Positions 27,364 to 36,448 of a stretch of DNA of 64,000 nt are shown piece after piece. How positions within the stretch are numbered: position 1 is the stretch's first letter; the number at the start of each line of letters is the position of its first letter. Below the pieces are notes generated by a model. It worked only from the letters and a program-made list of their open reading frames with translations. It was not told the origin of the DNA and made no database searches. Both the position numbers and the translations under genes were made by a program. This stretch comes from Chitinispirillaceae bacterium (lineage in GTDB: Bacteria; Fibrobacterota; Chitinivibrionia; Chitinivibrionales; Chitinispirillaceae), in contig JAFGIN010000122.1 of the NCBI GenBank assembly GCA_016929595.1, positions 55,907 through 119,906 on the forward strand, in the 5' to 3' direction.

Positions 27364-29265
27364 TTAAAGTGACAATGAGTACTCCATAAGATCCCTGAAT
27401 TCATCATCTGTTAAACTTGTTTTACAATTAGAATGAAGTGAATTCTTGAGCAATGTTTCATAATCAGTTGTCGTTCCAATGTGATCCCATGGTCCTGTGC
27501 GCCATGATTCAATCACTGTCGGTGTATCAAAAGCAGGTGAACCATCCCACTGATCTTTAACTATCGACTGTTCAAGTTCAAGATTAGTAAACAACGGCGC
27601 GGGATGACATTTTTTGCAATCTGTTTTGTCACCATAATAAATGACTCTTCCTTTTTTGGCAGATTCACTTAAACGTCCTTTTACAAGAAAAGGGCTTGGT
27701 AATGGTTTGAGTCTATTAAAAAATGCTTCTATGGGAGTCGCTACGGAGTCAATAGCTTCCATACCTAACTCCTGGATAATTCCATACTCGATTGACTCTC
27801 TAACACTATTGCGTTTGGAAGCCCAGTTCATAGGTGGTGTATATGAAGCGAGTAACATTGTTTTGGCATTTTTCTGCATTGTCACGCCTGCTGCAAGCAT
27901 CCAGTCCAGTGCATCAGGACGGGTAAAAGGATGACACGAGTGACACGATTGCCATGCTCCCTGACAGTGATACTCATCACCGTTGTAAAAGTGGTATTCC
28001 CCTTTACGCTCAACGGTAAACGTTTGTTCGGGAGCGAGTGAAATAGTTGCAGATGATTTTGATGTTTGCAAATTGATTTCGAATTCTTCAATAGTATTAG
28101 TAAAATATCCTGCAGTATACGCTTTATTGTCAACAATTGCAATCACACGCGGGTTTAAGCCCTCAACTGGAACCCGTTTTCGTATTGTTGTCGGGTATAA
28201 AAGGTTAATCTTATGAGCGAGCCATTCTTTAACATCCGCTAATTCGATCATCTGATCTTTATCAATAATTGACAACATATTAGCTCCGGCATGAGCAATC
28301 ACAACATATTTCCCGTCTTCAGTACACTCAATACCCCAGGGATTTGACATTCCAATCTTGTCGTAGTGATCAACGGAAATGTCATTAATCAATTTTTTGT
28401 TCTCAATATCAACAATACACAAATTGTTTGTATGAACCCATCCGCCCGTTATCTGTGTGGCCGGAAGATTGAACATTGCGACCAGATGTGTAATGAGAGC
28501 ATATTTTCCATCAGGAGTAATTGTCATTCCAAAAACAGAGTGACTTCCCTGTGTCAGACCAAGGTGAACCGTTTTTGAATTATCATTTAAATCAACCAGA
28601 GAAATTTTACAATGCGCTTCAGCCGTATCAGTGGAATTACACAAGGGAAGTGAATTCGCTACAACAAGTATCTTTTCATCAGGAGTAACGCGCGCACTGT
28701 AGGGTTCCCGAACTACTTTAATTTTTTTGTCTTCTTTTCCTGAAGCAATATTAACAACGGAAATATCATCATTGTACTGGTTACATACATATAATCTCTC
28801 ACCATTGGGACTCAGAACCGGACATCGTGGGCTGTGACCGACTTTAATTTTTCTGTCGATTTTTCCTGAAGACTCATCAACTACACACACATACCCTTCA
28901 GGCCATCGCTCCGAAGTAATGGTTACATATAATTTAGATCCATCCTTTGAAACTGCAATACCCGATGGTTCATTTGGCAGTTGAATCCTTTTGACTACCG
29001 ATCTGTCTTTTATGTTTACTACTGCAATTGTCTTGGATGTCTGCTCTGCCACATACAGCTTTGTCTTATCAGGTGATGGCACAATATCTGTTGGCGAAAG
29101 ATATTTCGGTTTTGCAGGAGTTGGAAGGTCCTTGTTAAGAGCGAGTGTTTCAAATATAACCCCTGGTGACAGCAACGATTTAATGTTGTCCTGGGACAAA
29201 GCCAGGGCACAAAACGATACTATCGCGGCAAGCGCCATATGCATGTTTTTATTTACTGTTTTCAT
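27364..29265 (-). CDS. Secreted beta-propeller protein with di-haem cytochrome c peroxidase-like domain
   Basis: 633 aa. Signal peptide about 1-24. Residues about 50-390 form a YVTN/YncE-type seven-bladed propeller ('DKTKLYVAEQTSKTIAVVNI', 'DGSKLYVTITSERWPEGYVCVVD', 'NGERLYVCNQYNDDISVVNI'). Two c-type haem motifs follow: CHSCH (about 437) and CKKCH (about 547), spaced as in CCP/MauG-like di-haem domains. The partner CXXCH spacing and 'PALFTNLELEQSI'-type segment support a peroxidase/MauG-like fold. Its start overlaps the stop of the upstream sorting-domain gene (TAATG). Haem loading would need the nearby CcsA/ResB pair. Confidence 0.8.
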   Translation of the reverse strand: MKTVNKNMHMALAAIVSFCALALSQDNIKSLLSPGVIFETLALNKDLPTPAKPKYLSPTDIVPSPDKTKLYVAEQTSKTIAVVNIKDRSVVKRIQLPNEPSGIAVSKDGSKLYVTITSERWPEGYVCVVDESSGKIDRKIKVGHSPRCPVLSPNGERLYVCNQYNDDISVVNIASGKEDKKIKVVREPYSARVTPDEKILVVANSLPLCNSTDTAEAHCKISLVDLNDNSKTVHLGLTQGSHSVFGMTITPDGKYALITHLVAMFNLPATQITGGWVHTNNLCIVDIENKKLINDISVDHYDKIGMSNPWGIECTEDGKYVVIAHAGANMLSIIDKDQMIELADVKEWLAHKINLLYPTTIRKRVPVEGLNPRVIAIVDNKAYTAGYFTNTIEEFEINLQTSKSSATISLAPEQTFTVERKGEYHFYNGDEYHCQGAWQSCHSCHPFTRPDALDWMLAAGVTMQKNAKTMLLASYTPPMNWASKRNSVRESIEYGIIQELGMEAIDSVATPIEAFFNRLKPLPSPFLVKGRLSESAKKGRVIYYGDKTDCKKCHPAPLFTNLELEQSIVKDQWDGSPAFDTPTVIESWRTGPWDHIGTTTDYETLLKNSLHSNCKTSLTDDEFRDLMEYSLSL

Positions 29266-30107
29266 TAGAAACCCCCTTTAATACCCTGGATGAGAACTTT
29301 CTCACTTAACACCTTTTTGCCATTAACGGCAAGACTTAAAAGATAAACACCATTGGCGACCTCGCCATTGGCAACCCTTACCACCTCTTTACTGCTACCC
29401 GCAGAGATATCTTTGCTGAAAAGTTTCGCTACGTTACGTCCTGAGAGCGAATAGATGTTACAACTTACATGTGCAGATTCCTGAAGTCTGAGTTTGAGCT
29501 CAAAACAGTTACGTCCTTTAGAATGTAATACTGCAGGATTATCATTTTTCAGAACAGGCTTTAAACGTCCTACCCCGGTTGAACCTAATTTGACATAATA
29601 TTGCAATGTACCGCTATTATCAGTCACGTTGATCCGGTTATAATCTCCAGATCCATTTTTTTCATAATTTATCTTATTAAAGACATTTCCATTCTGAGAA
29701 ACCTCATAGCTATCCCCGGACTCTTTAAAATCCACCTTTCCACCTAACTCGTCAATGGCTTGTTGCGGAGTTTTACAATACCGATCCTTCACAGACATTG
29801 AACTGTTACCCCCATCATAGCTGAATGTTGTTACATATGAAGTATCCTGATTGAAGTTTAAAGATACCGTTTTCTCAGCTTTTCCATCTTTTTTCGAAAG
29901 AAAAACAGTCCTTACATAGGTTGAATCACTCATAAACACTTCATATGAGTTACCATCTTCAGCGAAGGTAATAAACATCAGATGATTATCTGATGCATCA
30001 AAAAAATCAGCACGCTTAACTTCTCCTGCACTGACCAGACTAAAGAAGGAAAACAGTATACCGAATACAATTTTCCTTTTTCTGCAAGTATTGATTAGTA
30101 TTGACAT
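29265..30107 (-). CDS. Secreted protein with type IX-like C-terminal sorting domain
   Basis: 280 aa. Signal peptide about 1-27. The middle (about 30-190) is beta-rich and unrecognised ('YVRTVFLSKKDGKAEKTVSLNF'). The last about 80 residues match a T9SS type A-like domain: 'HVSCNIYSLSGRNVAKLFSKDISAGSSKEVVRVANGEVANGVYLLSLAVNGKKVLSEKVLI'. Such domains direct export and cell-surface attachment when a type IX system is present. It is the first gene of the operon that includes the di-haem propeller protein. Its role is unknown. Confidence 0.7.
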   Translation of the reverse strand: MSILINTCRKRKIVFGILFSFFSLVSAGEVKRADFFDASDNHLMFITFAEDGNSYEVFMSDSTYVRTVFLSKKDGKAEKTVSLNFNQDTSYVTTFSYDGGNSSMSVKDRYCKTPQQAIDELGGKVDFKESGDSYEVSQNGNVFNKINYEKNGSGDYNRINVTDNSGTLQYYVKLGSTGVGRLKPVLKNDNPAVLHSKGRNCFELKLRLQESAHVSCNIYSLSGRNVAKLFSKDISAGSSKEVVRVANGEVANGVYLLSLAVNGKKVLSEKVLIQGIKGGF

Positions 30108-30179
30108 AACACCATTCCTTTTTGAAAAATACTGGATGAGTTCCTCACTATTTCCTTGTTACACTATAATATAACTCCA

Positions 30180-31361
30180 TTACCTGAAAACTGGAAATTG
30201 ATTTTGATCTGCCATAATACCTACTCCTTCCATTTCTACTAACCACCCTGGCCTGCAAACCGGCCCCTCTACAACTATGATAGGAACGCTTTCCGGAATT
30301 CGCTCATTAAGAATACTCTCAATAAGAGGATAGCACTTTGGATCTCTCATATATAATATCAGATACTGCATATCTGATATCAGGGCTCCCTGAGAAGCAA
30401 GAAGAGCCTCAACATTATCGATTGTCCTTATTAACTGGTTACAGACATCGCCAACATAAAGGATGTTTCCCGCAGGATCGATGCTGGCGGTACCTGAGAT
30501 ATGAAGATGCGACCTGTCACCGAAACGAATGCGCGTACCACGTTCAAATGTCACCCCATACATATGCGTACTGCGAAGATTCTCAGGTGCTTCAATCCGG
30601 ACAAGCTGCTCTTCACCGATATTTCCCATCGACAATCCATCCATACTGACCAGACAACTGGTATCAACGGTGAGACCCTGGATCCCGGTTGATGCGATGT
30701 ACCGGGTTTCATGAGTCAGTCCGATTGCTTCAAACAGCTCACGTCTTGCCTTTACCATTCCGGCATAATTGTTATCGACATCGCGCATATACAACCAGGT
30801 TCTGACTGTATTGTTTCGAACAGTCATAGTATACTTTTCCAGTACATCACGGGTTTTATCAAAAATTCTCTGCGTTTGAATCTCAGAATCAGGGGCAGAA
30901 TTATCGGTGAAACAGGTTGTCCAGACCATTGTATAATTTTTCCCGGTCGAACAAACTTCCTGACATTTGTAATCATCGGGTTTCCTGAATGTTTTAAGCG
31001 CAAATGATCCATCAGTGCTTTTAATATGATGCGCTATAATTCCCAATGAACCACCATTTACGGGCGGCTGCCCGACAAGTGAAATTGCCCCGTTGGTCAC
31101 TGATTTATATAATTCAGACTCAACAAGTTTCGGATAATCGTTGGCAATATCACTCAAATAAAAACGAATAAACTGCAATGTGGACCTGTTGAGTGCGTTT
31201 TCCTGCAAGGAGGCACTGTACAACTCAGCGATCTCCTGAAGAGCATCATTAAAAGAAATTCCAGCTGAGGATGTAGCAACAATGTAGTGCTCATCTACCC
31301 CTGAAGGAGAAGAAAATTTGCTGCTTTTGATACGTTGCGCTCTTTGTAACGAGACTTGCAT
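30180..31361 (-). CDS. Tandem Rid-domain (RidA/YjgF-like) protein
   Basis: 393 aa, three times the length of single-domain RidA. Residues about 160-265 and 275-390 each look like an RidA/YjgF unit. The C-terminal one has 'GTASIDPAGNILYVGDVCNQLIRTIDNVEALLASQGALISDMQYLILYMRDP' and 'NERIPESVPIIVVEGPVCRPGWLVEMEGVG', the usual family end with the enamine/imine-site Arg ('CRPGWLVEMEG'). The N-terminal about 150 residues may be a further divergent unit. It has no signal peptide. It may deaminate reactive imines or be related to chorismatase-like Rid proteins; this is not resolvable here. The gene has its own promoter region. Confidence 0.75.
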   Translation of the reverse strand: MQVSLQRAQRIKSSKFSSPSGVDEHYIVATSSAGISFNDALQEIAELYSASLQENALNRSTLQFIRFYLSDIANDYPKLVESELYKSVTNGAISLVGQPPVNGGSLGIIAHHIKSTDGSFALKTFRKPDDYKCQEVCSTGKNYTMVWTTCFTDNSAPDSEIQTQRIFDKTRDVLEKYTMTVRNNTVRTWLYMRDVDNNYAGMVKARRELFEAIGLTHETRYIASTGIQGLTVDTSCLVSMDGLSMGNIGEEQLVRIEAPENLRSTHMYGVTFERGTRIRFGDRSHLHISGTASIDPAGNILYVGDVCNQLIRTIDNVEALLASQGALISDMQYLILYMRDPKCYPLIESILNERIPESVPIIVVEGPVCRPGWLVEMEGVGIMADQNQFPVFR

Positions 31362-32140
31362 GTACTTCCTCCGTTAATTTTAATTGTCTTCAGTAATTTT
31401 TTTTCGAGCCTGACAACTCCTGTTTATCAGCTCAGAACATCCCCAGAGAGAACCAAGGAGAGGGCAACTTAACACCAGCAACGAGAAGATCTACTTTAAT
31501 CGATTAAATACTTCTCTTTTAGCCTGATATTCGTAACTCCACATTCTGAACCCATTGCTAAGGAACGTTGCCCGGAACCGAATCCCCGAATCTAACAGGT
31601 TTCAGTGTACAAATATCTGTCTCTATACAATACTGTCGATATTGTATAAAGCCCGGTTTAAAAAAATATTTAAAACAAACATTTTTTTTGAACCTTTCTA
31701 TCAGGTCATTTAACGCATTTATAATATAAGGGCTTCAAATGAATTTTTCTAAAAATTTATTTTCTAAAAAAATTCTAACAGAAAATGTACTACCACGTTT
31801 TTTTTATTCGATGACAGACAGCACTAATCTCTATGAACTAGTTCCTGCTAAACCTGCAAAATCATTACCTGGTTTAAGGCACAATTTTTAATCATTGAAC
31901 TTTTCTTTGCCCGTTCTCTACAATAGTTATCAGGATTATTTATGTAATTCTAAAATAGACTTGTTACTGAAGATTTTTTTGAATGAGAAACTATACAATT
32001 TACACGCTTAAGTCGATTTGTTTCTTATAGTTATTTTTCACCTGATAAAACGGATTAAAAAAAATTGCTTTGGCTATACATTCTTAGGTATTTTATTTAA
32101 TCTTTGGAATAATGACTGTTTATCATAAAAGTGAGGTCAT
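31362..32140. other. Long AT-rich divergent intergenic region with a dyad
   Basis: 779 bp between the Rid-domain gene (minus) and the DUF2271 gene (plus). Both promoters lie here. The clearest structure is the 25-bp dyad at 31624-31648. I see no ORF with coding character and no recognisable riboswitch. Confidence 0.5.
31624..31648. promoter_or_regulatory. Candidate operator dyad
   Basis: TATACAATA-CTGTCGA-TATTGTATA, a perfect 9-bp inverted repeat with a 7-nt spacer, lies about 263 bp upstream of the Rid-domain start and about 490 bp upstream of the DUF2271 start. Size and symmetry fit a dimeric regulator site. The regulator is not identified. Confidence 0.35.
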
Positions 32141-32962
32141 ATGAAACTGGTTCTCAGTAAAAAATACAGCTTAATAATTACTTGTGTATTCATGCTTTTT
32201 GGTGCATCAATTTTTGCCAGTGATGCAGAGAAGGTTGTAACAATCACTGCAAAAACGGCTACCTACGGTGGAGAATGGGCAGAAAAGTCCGGAAATTATA
32301 GTATGATCTGGATACAGAAACCGGACAGTACTTATATCAAGACTATTTATTGTGGCTTTCTTACCCTCAAGCACGCAAGCTACTTTGACAATTGGTTAAA
32401 AAACACAAAAGGCACAAAACCACCTGATAAGCTTTCAGATCTCGAAGTTGATGGTGTAAGTAGCGCAACCCGAACATCACATGATAAAGTAATCACGGTG
32501 AATTGGAACCTTACTGACAGAGAAAATAAACCTGTTCCGGAGGGAGATTATCAGTTCTGGATACAGATGACCGAAAACGACGATGCAGGATTTGCTACAT
32601 TTGGAACTATTACTATTGACGGTACAAGTAAAATAGCTAAGGGAACAACCACAGATGTATTTCCAGAACTTAAAGCCTGTATAGGTGACCTATGTGCCAG
32701 TAAAGTAATTGTCAGAAATAACAATGGTCATTCAGTCTCAATCGCACGAAGTGGTAACATTTTCAAAATCAATTTACCATCGAGCAGTCCCTACTCAGCA
32801 TCACTTATTTCCCCATCTGGAAAAATTATTACCGACAATAGAGGAAATGGTAAAACCACAACTCTTAATCTAAATAACAACCGTCTGAAAAGTGGTGTAT
32901 ATCTTATTAAAGTTGTTCAATCGGGAAAGGTGTATACCCAGAAAAACATTTTCGGTTTTTAG
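32141..32962 (+). CDS. Secreted DUF2271 protein with C-terminal sorting domain
   Basis: 273 aa. Signal peptide about 1-27 (…FGASIFA). Residues about 30-165 match DUF2271, a periplasmic beta-sandwich family often encoded near FMN-binding or redox proteins: 'MIWIQKPDSTYIKTIYCGF', 'YFDNWLK', 'VITVNWNLTDRENKPVPEGDYQFWIQMTE'. The C-terminal about 75 residues are type IX sorting-like ('SIARSGNIFKINLPSSSPYSASLISPSGKII...LKSGVYLIKVVQSGKVYTQKNIF'). Its biochemical role is not known. Monocistronic, with AAGTGAGGTC as ribosome site. Confidence 0.78.
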   Translation: MKLVLSKKYSLIITCVFMLFGASIFASDAEKVVTITAKTATYGGEWAEKSGNYSMIWIQKPDSTYIKTIYCGFLTLKHASYFDNWLKNTKGTKPPDKLSDLEVDGVSSATRTSHDKVITVNWNLTDRENKPVPEGDYQFWIQMTENDDAGFATFGTITIDGTSKIAKGTTTDVFPELKACIGDLCASKVIVRNNNGHSVSIARSGNIFKINLPSSSPYSASLISPSGKIITDNRGNGKTTTLNLNNNRLKSGVYLIKVVQSGKVYTQKNIFGF

Positions 32963-33041
32963 TGTTCTTAGTAACACCCAAAACCTGAAGCTCTTATTTA
33001 ACTGCCTCATAATAAACGCACAGATTTTCATTTCGCAGTCT

Positions 33042-33120
33042 GGGTCGGAATCGCTATCGAAAAATACAGCAATTGAGGATCGATTCCGATTCCGATTCCG
33101 ATGCCGACAACGACCCCGAT
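33042..33120. repeat. CGATTC hexamer array with inverted flank
   Basis: At 33081-33120 CGATTC is repeated three times, followed by CGATGC, CGACAA, CGACCC. Upstream (33042-33060) GGGTCGGAATCGCTATCGA is its approximate reverse complement, so the region can fold. Non-coding, after the DUF2271 gene. Confidence 0.5.
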
Positions 33121-33221
33121 AATACTTTCAGAAAATTGTCGATAGTTATGAGACTGCTAATAAGCGTAATCGGTTTAATTTTTCGGGTGCCACCTTTTCT
33201 ACTAAACACAACAATTAACTT

Positions 33222-34604
33222 TCATGGTATCATACTTTGTATTCCGCAATACAGCCCATACCGTGTTGGAAAATCTTTGGCGACATCCTCATTGAAATAG
33301 GTATAATATCCACCAAGAAGTATCTGGAACTGCCTTTTTATTGCATATGCAAACTCAAGAGAACTTACCATCTTCATAAATGACACCTCCATTACATGCT
33401 TCTCGTAATTTTCCTGTGCTTCCCATGAGAATTTTACTGCAGGGTCAATACTGAACGATTTTGTCGCCTGAACCCGACTTTTAACATATGCAGATTGTAT
33501 TGGAAAAAGGCCACCCAGAGATGTGCAATACCCCGGTTCTACATAGGATAAATTTCTCCATGCTTTCCGTAATGATACTTCGTACCGACGCTTAAGGAGA
33601 TTGTTTCCCGTTTCAAGAAAAGCGGTACCCTTGAGGTATAAACCACGACTGATAGTAAAAACATCCCGCATATAGAGATAAAAAAGCAATCTTGTTGCCA
33701 TAGGATAACTTCTTTTCAAATATTCTTCATACATGTCTTCATCACTTGCCCGCTGATATTGCTCCAACCCCCCGTACCAGCTGAGCTGGTTGTCAGCCGG
33801 TAGTCTGGCAGTTCCATTTAACTCAACCTGATATCGGTAGAGATTCAAAAACCTGCTGTCGCTGAAATTTTGTTTCATTCTGGTATTACATTGAATGTAA
33901 ACATCATCAAACATACGAAACGAGAAAGCATAGTCAGACCATAGATCGGTGCTGAAAAACATATTAGAATCCACAGGAACTAATTCGAATTCTGAATTGT
34001 AATCTAAGAGTCTTTTTCTGTAATTCAAAAAAATCAGATTAAGATCTGCTGTTACTGTTGCCCTGCCCAGAGGTAACGACCAGTAAGCGTTAGCATACGT
34101 TCTGGCTTTTCTACACATGTCACTGAAAGAAAATTCATGCGTTGAAGTATAGGTTGTATCCATATAGTCGTGATAAAACGGGTCTATAGCCAGAGGCTTA
34201 AAATAAAGAATATTCCTTATAATCAACTGAGCATCTCCCAGCCCCGTCCAGCGTAATCCTGCGGAAGCAATATTTGATGACGGCAGAAGTTTTTCTTTTA
34301 ATGGATAGTTTTGCATTGCCACTTCGTCATCTTTATCAGAGTACAACGACTTCACACCATCGAATCTCTCTTCCAGCATTAGTTGCAGTTTGGGAGAAAG
34401 AGCATATAAACCGTTATAAATTACATGGCCTGTCAACCCTGCTGCGTAAATGCCGCTATCAGGTTTTATTTCTCCGCTTACAACTCCGGCTCTAATCTCC
34501 AGTTGTGTTGATGCTGTAGCAGCTTCGAAGAAAACCACCGAGAAACAAATGACCGTTTTAATAATCCTGCTGAGACCATCTGAAATCTTAATGAATTGCA
34601 TCAT
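33222..34604 (-). CDS. Putative outer-membrane beta-barrel protein linked to exported ferredoxins
   Basis: 460 aa. A signal peptide (about 1-32, '…VVFFEAATAS') precedes a chain of alternating beta-strands with many Tyr/Trp/Arg ('YQCNTRMKQNFSDSRFLNLYRYQVELNGTARL'). This is barrel-like, without a recognised family. Its first codons overlap the end of the lipoprotein ferredoxin gene by 17 nt, so the three genes 35084→33222 form one operon. A scaffold or conduit for the Fe-S proteins is possible but unproven. Confidence 0.65.
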   Translation of the reverse strand: MMQFIKISDGLSRIIKTVICFSVVFFEAATASTQLEIRAGVVSGEIKPDSGIYAAGLTGHVIYNGLYALSPKLQLMLEERFDGVKSLYSDKDDEVAMQNYPLKEKLLPSSNIASAGLRWTGLGDAQLIIRNILYFKPLAIDPFYHDYMDTTYTSTHEFSFSDMCRKARTYANAYWSLPLGRATVTADLNLIFLNYRKRLLDYNSEFELVPVDSNMFFSTDLWSDYAFSFRMFDDVYIQCNTRMKQNFSDSRFLNLYRYQVELNGTARLPADNQLSWYGGLEQYQRASDEDMYEEYLKRSYPMATRLLFYLYMRDVFTISRGLYLKGTAFLETGNNLLKRRYEVSLRKAWRNLSYVEPGYCTSLGGLFPIQSAYVKSRVQATKSFSIDPAVKFSWEAQENYEKHVMEVSFMKMVSSLEFAYAIKRQFQILLGGYYTYFNEDVAKDFPTRYGLYCGIQSMIP

Positions 34605-34845
34605 TTGGACACACCTTTACACATTTACCACATTGTTTGCATTTTGATGGGTCTATTACGGCTTTGCCCCCTATTAAAATGATTGCATCAGCTTCACAAA
34701 CCTTGACACACTCACCACACCCCATGCAAGATGACTCATCTACAGTTAAAAAGGCATTTTTCCCCGGTAGGTTCTGACATCCTATCAACACAGTAAATAG
34801 TATTATAAAAGTTCCTGCTATCAGTAATTTAGATTGCATTTTCAT
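34588..34845 (-). CDS. Lipoprotein with 2x[4Fe-4S] ferredoxin motifs
   Basis: 85 aa from the Met of 'MKMQSKLL', chosen because it overlaps the upstream stop (ATGA) and gives a proper lipoprotein signal; an in-frame Met 17 codons earlier lacks this. The lipobox is 'VLIGC' (Cys about 21). Two CxxCxxCxxxC clusters follow: 'CMGCGECVKVC' and 'CKQCGKCVKVC'. It would be a small membrane-anchored, extracytoplasmic electron carrier. Ferredoxins of this type are normally cytosolic or Tat-exported subunits, so a Sec/Lol lipoprotein form is unusual. Confidence 0.8.
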   Translation of the reverse strand: MKMQSKLLIAGTFIILFTVLIGCQNLPGKNAFLTVDESSCMGCGECVKVCEADAIILIGGKAVIDPSKCKQCGKCVKVCPNDAIH

Positions 34846-35084
34846 TGTGGAGCTCCGTACGAACAGGTCATTATACACAATTTGCAGCCGACACACTTAT
34901 CAATGTCTATTACTGCTTTTCCACGAACTATTGTTATTGCCTTAACAGGACATGCCCGGACACAATCACCACAGCCGACACACTTCGCACTGTTTATTAC
35001 AGCTTTTTCATTTGCCCCGGCAGCAACCAGTACTGTCGCTGCTATCACGAATAGTATACTCAAGGTACACAACGTTTTTTTCAT
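34842..35084 (-). CDS. Exported 2x[4Fe-4S] ferredoxin-like protein
   Basis: 80 aa. A Sec-type signal peptide (about 1-24, '…TVLVAAGANE', no twin-Arg) precedes two CxxCxxCxxxC motifs: 'CVGCGDCVRAC' and 'CVGCKLCIMTC'. First gene of the operon with the lipoprotein ferredoxin and the barrel protein. It is a predicted periplasmic electron carrier, provided the clusters are assembled after export. AGGGGGGATTGTG upstream supplies the ribosome site. Confidence 0.8.
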   Translation of the reverse strand: MKKTLCTLSILFVIAATVLVAAGANEKAVINSAKCVGCGDCVRACPVKAITIVRGKAVIDIDKCVGCKLCIMTCSYGAPQ

Positions 35085-35267
35085 ATCACAATCCCCCCTA
35101 TGAAATGGTATTTTTAAAAAAAAGTTACTGTTCAGCAGGTGTTCATCCCGAGTTCGGGAAGTAGTCAGAAGTAAGAATAAATGAAAAAAAGAAAAATGTC
35201 ATTATTAATTACTCAGTTACGCAGTAACATTTTCAAATCTTGAAGTTTATCATTATTGAGAGAATGA

Positions 35268-35984
35268 TTACTTTTTATGTAACAATTTAGAACGGATATA
35301 ATCAGTGTCAACCGGATAAAACACAGAAAAATCAAAGTCAAGAGTATCATCCCACCTGTTTTCTGCCAGCCTTCCTATTGACACCCCTACAGTATCAACT
35401 GTGGCAAGCTTCCAGTAAGGGAAATGAATCGTAAGTGATCTATCAAAATTCCATATTACTTCTACCCCTGCAGAATCAGGATAAATAGTTAATACCTTAT
35501 TCACTAATGCCGTTTTCATTACTTCATTGAAAGTAATATCGGCCTGAAATCCGCTATCGGTAACTTGTGGTTCATGTAAATCAAAATACTCAGAATCAAG
35601 ATTCTGACTGTTTGCCGGATACAAATATGCTATTTGTGAAGGAACACGGGCAAGAACAATATCATTACAAATATAAGCAGGTTTATCAAGAACTATCTTT
35701 GCTTCAAAAAACCGGTACCCGTCAGCCTCTACCTGAAGAAGCAATTGGCCATACTTTATACCATCAATAAAAAACTTCTGTGACCCGGGATCCCAAAAAA
35801 GTGTATCAATTTTCTCCTCTGATAAAACACGTATGATCAGATTGTTATCCGGATGTACTACTTTACCGGATATTGATCCATAGTGTAAACCATCAGGTTG
35901 TGAAATTTCTGAATCATTGATGCAGAAGAAAAAAATAGGCAATGATACTACAGTAAGAAGCTTAAAATAGATAGTTTGTTTCAT
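35268..35984 (-). CDS. Secreted protein with carboxypeptidase-regulatory-like domain
   Basis: 238 aa. N-terminal signal, probably a lipoprotein ('LPIFFFC', Cys at about 21, a weak lipobox). Residues about 35-110 look like a CnaB/carboxypeptidase-regulatory sandwich ('GSISGKVVHPDNNLIIRVLSEEKIDTLFWDP'). Residues about 120-225 resemble a bacterial Ig-like (SbsA-type) fold ('QADITFNEVMKTALVNKVLTIYPDSAG'). No known function. It precedes an AT-rich gap shared with divergently transcribed genes. Confidence 0.65.
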   Translation of the reverse strand: MKQTIYFKLLTVVSLPIFFFCINDSEISQPDGLHYGSISGKVVHPDNNLIIRVLSEEKIDTLFWDPGSQKFFIDGIKYGQLLLQVEADGYRFFEAKIVLDKPAYICNDIVLARVPSQIAYLYPANSQNLDSEYFDLHEPQVTDSGFQADITFNEVMKTALVNKVLTIYPDSAGVEVIWNFDRSLTIHFPYWKLATVDTVGVSIGRLAENRWDDTLDFDFSVFYPVDTDYIRSKLLHKK

Positions 35985-36448
35985 AATATTTCATTGAGTC
36001 TTCTGTTACAGGCCTTTTTATTATTGATCTAAATATACGTTATTTTACAAGATTTTTCTGGAATTCCCATCCTAAATTTTAACGGTGTAGTTCTTATCAA
36101 ATTCTATAATATACACTGAATGTTTAAAATAATTGAACTAATAGATCACAATATTTACCATAATATATTGAGGAGTTGTTGGTTTCCGATATTTCAGAAA
36201 GATAAACTTATAAAAACTCTAACTGTTGGTATATAAAAATCAAAAGTATAAGTTATTACTCTAGTATCCAGAATACAGTAATCAGCAGGTTTTTGACTAT
36301 TTTTGAAAAAAGGTTGATGATACTGTCAAATCATTACTGAAATAAAACAATTTTCGACAAAGTTACCCGGGAAGCTATCCGGGAAGCTATCATAGCTAAC
36401 AATACCTACTTTGTTTTTACCTGGTAGGTCGGATTTTAGAGGTGCATT
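35985..36448. other. AT-rich divergent intergenic region
   Basis: 464 bp between a secreted-protein gene (minus) and a lipoprotein gene (plus). The tandem 12-mer CCGGGAAGCTAT occurs at 36367-36378 and 36379-36390. TTTTAGAGGTGC just upstream of 36449 is the ribosome site for the plus-strand gene. No other gene or RNA seen. Confidence 0.45.
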
